Assembly (NCBI GenBank): GCA_003990745.1
Contig: RBNI01004242.1
Location: forward strand, 1 to 14,394
DNA from: Jimgerdemannia flammicorona
Lineage: Eukaryota; Mucoromycota; Endogonomycetes; Endogonales; Endogonaceae
DNA: 14,394 nt
Reading direction: 5' to 3'
Of this stretch, positions 8,412-14,394 are shown piece by piece; the first letter of the stretch is position 1; each line of letters begins with the position of its first letter. The notes beneath the pieces were generated by a model that saw only the letters and a program-made list of their open reading frames with translations, had not been told where the DNA came from and ran no database searches. The position numbers and the translations under genes were made by a program.

Positions 8412-8549
8412 GGTCTGATTTGAACCCTATTTTTTGAAATATAATATTTTGACAAAAACATATCTAAAATTAACAAGCTAAAGATTATTAAATTTGGACA
8501 TATTTTCATTAAATTATTATATTTTAAAAAATAGAATTCAAATCAAATC
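8412..8549. mobile_element. Foldback / MITE-like palindromic element
   Basis: The sequence is an imperfect palindrome centred between 8480 and 8481. In the core 8417-8544, I count 50 complementary pairs out of 64, with no spacer; the best blocks are 8428-8445 against 8516-8533 and 8417-8424 against 8537-8544. Ten of the 14 mismatched pairs are A/C or G/T, as expected if C-to-T changes struck one arm or the other. It is very AT-rich and has no coding capacity. No clear target-site duplication was seen, so the ends and class are uncertain. Confidence 0.65.
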
Positions 8550-8835
8550 TCACATCTTTCCCTGGTAACATTCAGATTACACAACCTTCTGATAATACTT
8601 ACAATATACTTTTTGGAGAAAAGATACTAGCATCATGGTGACTAATGAGTATTCCAAGATGTATACTAGGTAGGGTAGCTCTGGTGCATTCAACTGGTAG
8701 TATATAGAGAGGGGCCCTAGCTTGGGAGGAAGTATGAGGGGCCTACTGGTAAAAGGATATAGTAGAGAAAGCAGTACTAGAGGTCAGGGAATAGGAAGGG
8801 TAAGCTTTACAGATAAGGTAAAGGGGGGTCAGTAG
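8550..8835 (+). other. Probable 5' untranslated region of the LINE
   Basis: No gene and no conserved motif is visible in these 286 bp. From about 8630 the plus strand becomes G- and A-rich and C-poor like the LINE body, so the element's 5' end probably lies between 8550 and 8640. The exact 5' end cannot be fixed because LINEs lack terminal repeats and are often 5'-truncated. Confidence 0.4.
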
Positions 8836-10672
8836 GGAGCTGGGCTGAAGGATTGGCTGAGAAGAGACAAGGAGATAATAAAGACTACAGAGCAGAGGCT
8901 TCAAGAGAGAGTCTCTCTGAGAGGCCAGAGTAGTGGGGATAGTAGTATAGTAGTTAAGAGAGTAACTACTGATGGGAGTATAATGGGTAATCTGGAAAAA
9001 AATCTAGATAGAACTACTGATAGTAGACCAAGCAGTGGAAAAGGCATAAGGCCTAGTGACCTGACTGATAATATAATAGGACTAGTAGTGGTACTGTTAC
9101 TCAAGAAGTTAATCTTGGAGTTTGTAGTCACCTTGTGCTTCTAGAACTTAGTAGTGACTATAAAAATAGTCTTGGGACTGATTGCAAAGCAGATGGATAG
9201 AGTGGTATTGATGAAGTTCCTGAGGGGTTTAGAAGAGAGTAGAGGTGGGCTTTGAGGAGACTGAGCCATTGGAAGCTACACTAAAGGCAGGGTTAGCTGT
9301 TGGAGAAATATGTATTCCAATAGTATGATACTTGAGGTGGGACTCCAGGGTGTTGCAACTTCTGATAAAAGCAGTACCCATGGTGACTGCTATAGAGACA
9401 TAGAGAAGAGTGGAAGAGGTCATGACTGAGTATGGTGAGGTAATTAATATTGGCTTTTGAGTCTGAAAAGGGACTTTATTTAGGACAGAGAATATTGATG
9501 TTCAGCTTCAGCTAGCAGAGAGGGAGGCTACTGGAAAGACTTGTGATTGGTCAATAGTGATGATATAGAGGACCTTCATATACAAGATAATAAGGGTAAA
9601 GAAGAATGAGAAGAAGGAAGAGAATTTGTTGGAGGCATTAAAGGAGATGAGTGGAGCTGTAAAGTAGAGGGTGAAGACTTGGAAGGCTTATATAGAGTTA
9701 ATATATTTAGAGATCATAGATGGAAAATAGGACCATATTGACAAGAGGCTGTGGGAGAGATCTCAGAGGTGCAAAAGGTAGAGAGAGCTATTAGTAAGTC
9801 TGGAAAAAGAAACAGAGAAGGATGATAGTGGAGTTGAGGAGTCTGGGGGCACTAAAGTGAGTGTTTGGATCAATAAGAATAGAGGAGATGGGGAGAAGGG
9901 TCTGGATGAGATAGGGAAGATAACAAGTAATGACTCATATGCTGATGATATATTTGAAGTCTGGGAGGACACTCCCCCTCTTATTAGGTGGGGTCCAGCT
10001 GTGAGAGGCTGAGTAGTGGAGGATATACTAATGCATAGTACTCAGCAAGTATACTTTAGAGTGTCTGAGGTGGCAAAAGGGAGACAAGTGGTAGTAGTTA
10101 ATGAGGATAAACTGGTGGATGTCTCAGAGATAGAGTGAGATGAGATAGTAAGTATAGGGGTAGATACCTCAATACTGAGTACAAGAAGGCCAGTAACTCT
10201 AGGAGAGAAGAAAGTGAGAAACCTACTATAGGTGTGCCAGATGATGAACAACTTCATGGCTGAAAAGTTGGGAGAAGTGGACCTGAGAGTGATGAGTGAT
10301 AAGCATTAGACATAGATTCTATATAGTAATAGAGTGGTAGAGGTGCTGAAGGTAGAGATACTTACAATTTACCTGGAGGAGGAAGGGTATGAGATTGATA
10401 AGGAGAGAGAGGCCAAGCTGGCATTGGTTGCTAGTGAGAGGACTGCCTTCTATTGGGCAGAACATCATGGATTGCAGCTCTAGCAGGAGGCCTGCCTAGA
10501 GTATTGAGAGGACTTTGAGGAAATGAGATGGCTGAACTTCTAGTTAGATTGGAGGCTAAGATAACTGAAGTGAAGAAATTGGCTGCAGAATATAACTTGA
10601 ACTTGAAACAAGAGAGGATGAATGTAGATTTATAGAGGAAGAGTATGATACTTAACATTATTCCTTATAAAT
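8836..10672 (+). pseudogene. LINE ORF1 relic (RNA-binding / coiled-coil protein)
   Basis: Open blocks in changing frames make up a decayed ORF1. Block 1 (8836-9141) is 102 codons without a stop, hydrophilic, rich in Lys, Arg and Ser. Block 2 (about 9255-9465) reads VLQLLIKAVPMVTAIET, then RVEEVMTEYGEVINIGF, which resembles the second half of an RRM-type fold as found in LINE ORF1 proteins. Block 3 (about 9477-9590) includes VQLQLAEREATGK. Block 4 (about 9755-10545) is a long frame with about eight internal stops, containing DDIFEVWEDTPPLIRW and LALVASERTAFYWAEHHG. Block 5 (about 10530-10672), after a frameshift, is helical and charged (LLVRLEAKITEVKKLAAEYN) and ends at TAG 22 bp before the ORF2 start. 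ORF1 proteins package LINE RNA. I see no CCHC knuckle. Assignment rests on position and these weak motifs. Confidence 0.65.
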
Positions 10673-10693
10673 AGTATAACAAATATTTTCTCT

Positions 10694-13600
10694 ATGAATG
10701 TGAATGGATTGTTGGAATTAGTGTAAAGATGGAATATTTTTTCATGGATAAAAAGATTGGAGGCTGATCTCTTTCTGTTACAGAATATCAGATATAAGGA
10801 TGACTTGAATAGAATAGAGTGGACAAGGGAATAGGGTGATATGGCAGTATGGAAGAATAAGGATAGAATCTTGGTTCAGAGAGGCAAAGGGAAGATATAG
10901 AATGTAGAGGACTAGAGAAACTGACTGGTGTGGGGAGAGTGGTGTAGACCTAGTTAGGAGCTGATTACTGTGGATTTATACTACTGTCCTACTATAGGGC
11001 GAGCAGATAGAGTGGATAAAGGGTCTTAGAGAAAGTGGGGTCCTTACAGAGACCAGAGTGGACATTCTTGGAGAGGACTTTAATATGGTCAGGAATGTAT
11101 AGGTAGATAGAACTGATGGAGGGAGGGGCACTGAGGATAGGAGGAGTCTGATAGCATAAAAGGATGTAAAAAGGCTCTGCTCTCTGGTAGATACTAGAAG
11201 GAGATTCTGGGGAAATAGATAAGTATATATATATACTGGGTGAATGGTCTGGAGACAAGGATTGACTGGGTGCTGATAGCAGATTGTTAGGGGCTGGATA
11301 TTCAGAAGTCACTAGAGGCTGAGTGGTATTTATGGTCTGATTATTGGGGGCTATTGAGACAGGGACATTTTGGGAAGAGTGGGGATGGGCCTGGACATTA
11401 GTACCTAAATTCCTCTTTGTTGGCTGAGAAGGTATTGTGAGATAAGTGGGCAGAGAAATTCAGTAGAGGGTAGAGAGTTGAATATAAGAGAGTATTATAA
11501 TTAGTATTTGGTGAACAAGGTTGAAGGGGGTGGCTAGAGTTTATTAGAGGGAGGCAGAAGAGATGGCAGGCAGACAGAGGAGAAGGAGGGTGAACTGGGC
11601 TTCTGCTAGACTGACTTGACTTTTGGAGAATTGGGCTGATCTTTTGGCCCTAGAGGGGGTGGAGGACTGGTGGTTGAGCCAGGCTAGGATGGAGGTCAAT
11701 GAGCTATAACAGATGTTGAGAGAAGAAGAGGAGACACAAGTACAGAGTTTGGCTGCCCAATTATGCTGGCAGGGACTTGAGGAGAGAGAGAGGCCATCTA
11801 AACACCTTTTGAGAATCCTGCAGACAAGGAGGGTGAGGCATAGGTGAGAGGGAGTTCTGAATTCAGATAGACTATTAGTACATAGCATACAGGATATTTT
11901 GGGCTCACTCAAGGAGAGGTAGAGTGGTTTGTGGAGTGAGGAGGAGGATGGGGAAATGACTACTACTATTGTGTATACTCTAAGTGATTGGTACCTACCA
12001 CAAGTGGATGGGCTGGATGGCTTAGTGATACTGGTTCAGGAAGAGGAGATTCACCAGGTTCTTGCTGCAACTATGCTGGGTATGGTGCCTGGTGAGGATG
12101 GGCTGCCCTGGGACTTTTGGAAGAGAATGCTGGGAGTAACTGGGGTGCTGGGAGAGATGATAGTGATGTGTGATTTGATACTATAGTCAGAAAGGTGAGT
12201 GGGAGAGCAAGATCTAGAGCTGGTGACACTACTCTACAAAGATAAGAGTAGAAGAGAGAACTGGAAGAATTAGTGACCTATCATACTTCCAGACATAGAT
12301 AGGAAGTTGATCATTAAGGTAGTAGTAGTAAGGCTACAGGGTAGCCCAGCAAGTTTTGGGTGAGGAGTAGCAAGAGTTTGTTGGAAGCCAGCTCATTAGA
12401 GATGGCATGGCCTGAGTGTATGATATTATTGAAGGGGCTTGAGCCTGTGGACTGAATAGGAGGCTGATCTTCTTGGATAAGAAAAAGACCTATGATTATA
12501 TATAGTAAGTCTGGCTGGTGAAGGTTCTGGACAGGATTAGTGTCTCTCAGCAGTTTTAAGTAGTGATGATGAGCCTACTGAAAAGGAGTTAAGTGGTACT
12601 CATGTACAATGGATATAGAGGAGTAGCATTCTCCCTGGAAAGAGGTATATCCCATAGAGACCCCCTGTCTCTGATTTTGTATACTCTGTCCTTGGAGCTA
12701 TTGATGGATAGAATTTGATAGAAGATAGAGGGGCTCTCCTTATTCAGTATTGGTTGGAAGGTTAGAGTCTTTGCAGATGATATAGTAGTTGGTCTGGAGT
12801 CAATTGCTAATATCAAGGAACTCTGGAAAACAGTGATGTAGTATGAGGCACACTCTGGGGCTAAACTTAACTGGCACAAGTACAAAACAATAGTATTAGG
12901 TAATAGTTTAGTAGGAGGGGATGTTATTGGAACAATTTTTTCTGCTGGAGAGATAGTGAGATACTTGGGCATTTACCTCTCTATATATGGATCAGTCCTG
13001 ACATATGCTTAATAGGAGCAATGAGTGGCCATTTGGAGAGAGATCTTGAGAGATTGGAGAGGCTACTATACGTCTTTGGTGGGGTTCATTTCAATTTTAA
13101 ATGTTTATTAGCTATCAAAGTTGTGGTATTTAGCATATCATCTGGACTTTCTGGCCTGGGTAGTGAAGAGGCTATTGAAGCTAGCAAAAGATTAGATCTG
13201 GGCTGGGTGGAAGAGTCAGATTAGCTGGGAAATCTTGTCATTACCAGTGGCTAGAGAGAGTCTTAGACTGGTTGACTTTCCAAAGAGACTACATTATCTA
13301 TGAGCATAGTGGCTGAAGAAGGCAGTGGAACTGAGGGGGGGTAGTTGGGTTCCTCTGATGAAGAAAGTCTGAGAGATACAGTGCTCACCAAGAGAAGCAA
13401 CTAGAGATTTGCTGTCCTTAGTTGAGCTTCCTAATAGAGAGTGAATGAGATATAAGGACTTCTGGTGGGGAGTAGTAGATGGGGCTCACTGTATCAGAAT
13501 TTGCTGGCAGAGGGATGAAGGAATAGTATCTTAGGACCCAGCAATGTAGAGATAGGATTAAGTATTACTGGGGGAGGCACCCTTTTCATAGATTTTGATA

Positions 13601-14337
13601 TTGGTGATAGGGTAGAGTATCAGAGGGAGATGGGACAGGATGTATGGCCCAGCAGCTGGCAGATGGCCAGAATTGGAGAGGAGTGGGACTGGAATGGAAT
13701 CTGGGCCTAAAGTGCAGCAATAAGATAATAATTATCACCCAAGTACTAGGTAGTTTGGTGGTGCATGCTATAGAGGAATATTATGCTTAACTTTTGCTCA
13801 GACCACCTTGTGAAGGGAGGGGACTTTGATTGTAAGGAGTGCTATAATATAGGACAGAAAGGGGGGTTTGTATAGATATCAGAACATTGGCTAAAAGAGT
13901 GTGAGGTACTTAGAGACTTTTGGTTAACAGTTGGAAATAGGTTAGATGCTGTATATAAAGGGAATAGAGATTGGGATCAATGGGAGAATTTGAGAGATAG
14001 ATTGGTGGGGGGGGTGGGGAGAGAGTAACTGACTTTGGGTTGGGTATTAGTAGTATAGGTAGAACTGGCAAGTCACTGGTAGTTTGTGTTCAAGGAAAGA
14101 AAGTATTAAAGTTTGGAAGAGCAGTTGGTGAGATGAGAAGGATTGATGGAGAACATTTTGATAGGCTGGTGGGTGGGATGGGGTCTGCAGGGGGGTCAGC
14201 AGTACCATTTGATAGAGAAAATATATAGGCAGAGTGAGAGAAGAGTTGGAGTAGTAAGTGGTAGAGTAGCTTTCAAGTATGAGAGTATAGAGGGAAGAGG
14301 GGGCTCCCTAGAAGTATTGGGTAGTTTGAGAGAATAG
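10694..14337 (+). pseudogene. LINE ORF2 relic: APE-type endonuclease, reverse transcriptase, zf-RVT-like zinc finger
   Basis: ORF2 starts MNVNGLLELV at 10694, the usual N-terminus of an APE-type endonuclease. Later come FLLQNIRYKDD (usual Glu after LQ is absent), GEDFNMVRN (11070-11096), ETRIDWVLIADC (about 11256-11291) and WSDYWGLL, where the usual SDH His is Tyr (codon 11342-11344). The reverse transcriptase follows: MVPGEDGLPWDFW (near 12080-12120), VTLLYKDKSRRENWKN (near 12223-12270), motif A FLDKKKTYD (12470-12496), ISHRDPLSLILY, motif C FADD (12770-12781) and EIVRYLGIYL. After 13100, LWYLAYHLDFLAWVVKRL and LRLVDFPKRL match the region after the thumb. A Cys-x2-Cys-x14-His-x4-Cys cluster (13831-13902) matches the zf-RVT finger of LINE ORF2s. 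Frames change at least four times and many codons are TAG or TGA, so no functional product is possible. The intact protein would nick DNA and prime reverse transcription. Confidence 0.88.
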
Positions 14338-14361
14338 TGTAATTATATATGATAGATTGAT

Positions 14362-14394
14362 AATAAATGGCAAAGTCTGAGTAACTATAAAAAA
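14362..14394 (+). terminator. LINE 3' end: AATAAA polyadenylation signal and start of A tail
   Basis: AATAAA at 14362-14367 is followed 21 nt later by six A residues (14389-14394) that end the window. The spacing is typical for cleavage and polyadenylation. Together with the end of the ORF2 frame at 14337 this marks the retrotransposon's 3' terminus, with the tail cut by the window edge. Confidence 0.7.

Larger units (their letters stand above)
8600..14394 (+). mobile_element. Degenerate non-LTR (LINE) retrotransposon, CpG-depleted, near full length
   Basis: About 5.8 kb on the plus strand with the layout 5' region, ORF1 relic, ORF2 relic (APE-type endonuclease, reverse transcriptase, C-terminal zinc finger), AATAAA and A tail. 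Both frames are riddled with TAG and TGA and need several frameshifts, so the copy is dead. I could see only two CpG in the whole element, at 11000-11001 and 13071-13072. The plus strand is strongly G-rich and C-poor (25 G against 4 C in 9841-9900). The RT and zinc-finger arrangement without an RNase H trace suggests an L1/Tx1-like element, an inference. The 3' end coincides with the window end; the 5' boundary is approximate. Confidence 0.9.

Noticed and set aside
10986..11004. ACTATAGGGCGA resembles the end of the T7 promoter used in cloning vectors
   Set aside because: The match is only 12 bases, lies in a readable part of ORF2, and the flanks do not match vector sequence; treated as chance.
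8901..12972. Many minus-strand open frames of 60-127 codons over the LINE
   Set aside because: They are Ser/Leu/Pro/Ile-rich because they are the complement of a purine-rich, C-poor strand, which yields few stops. They show no family motifs, whereas the plus strand carries LINE motifs.
8090..14394. TAG/TGA as reassigned sense codons
   Set aside because: The neighbouring genes use standard stops, and the relic also needs frameshifts, so decay explains the stops.
1..14394. CRISPR array, tRNA, rRNA or bacterial operon features
   Set aside because: No regularly spaced repeats with unique spacers and no recognisable tRNA or rRNA sequence were seen.

Overview
The window looks like nuclear DNA of a filamentous fungus. 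The evidence is a set of spliced genes for typical fungal proteins (a tricalbin, an XRCC2-type RAD51 paralog, a YEA4/SLC35B4-type UDP-sugar transporter, an F-box/LRR protein and a small Tom6-like protein), with introns bearing GTGAGT, GTATGT or GTAAGT donors and CTGAC-like branch points. No bacterial-style operons, Shine-Dalgarno sites or tRNAs are visible. The phylum cannot be settled from the sequence; an early-diverging (Mucoromycota-like) or basidiomycete genome is my guess only.

Layout. Positions 1-8089 are gene-dense and rich in CpG. (1) 1-1874, minus: the N-terminal part of a tricalbin, four exons, running off the left edge. (2) 2066-3473, plus: XRCC2-like recombination protein, two exons, divergent from the tricalbin over a 191-bp shared promoter. 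(3) 3933-6037, minus: YEA4-like transporter, six exons including a 20-nt microexon; all splice phases close into 411 codons plus stop. (4) 6297-7640, minus: intronless F-box/LRR protein. (5) 7811-7996, plus: 61-residue Tom6-like tail-anchored protein, divergent from the F-box gene.

At about 8.09 kb the composition changes abruptly. From 8090 to the end (6.3 kb) I found only two CpG dinucleotides by eye. This part begins with a poly-T tract and an AT-rich foldback element (a decayed 128-138 bp palindrome beside two identical 19-bp palindromes). It then holds one long decayed non-LTR (LINE) retrotransposon on the plus strand: an ORF1 relic (about 8836-10672), an ORF2 relic (10694-about 14337) with endonuclease, reverse transcriptase and C-terminal zinc-finger traces, then AATAAA and the start of an A tail at the window end. 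The element is broken by many TAG/TGA stops and several frameshifts, and its plus strand is strikingly poor in C.

The five genes do not form a pathway. They act at ER-plasma membrane contacts (tricalbin), in homologous recombination (XRCC2), in UDP-GlcNAc transport for chitin and glycan synthesis (YEA4), in ubiquitin-ligase substrate choice (F-box) and in mitochondrial protein import (Tom6-like). The most unusual things here are the LINE's near-total CpG loss with strong strand asymmetry, the foldback element whose arm mismatches are mostly transitions, and the microexon in the transporter gene. I did not find a convincing new multi-gene system.
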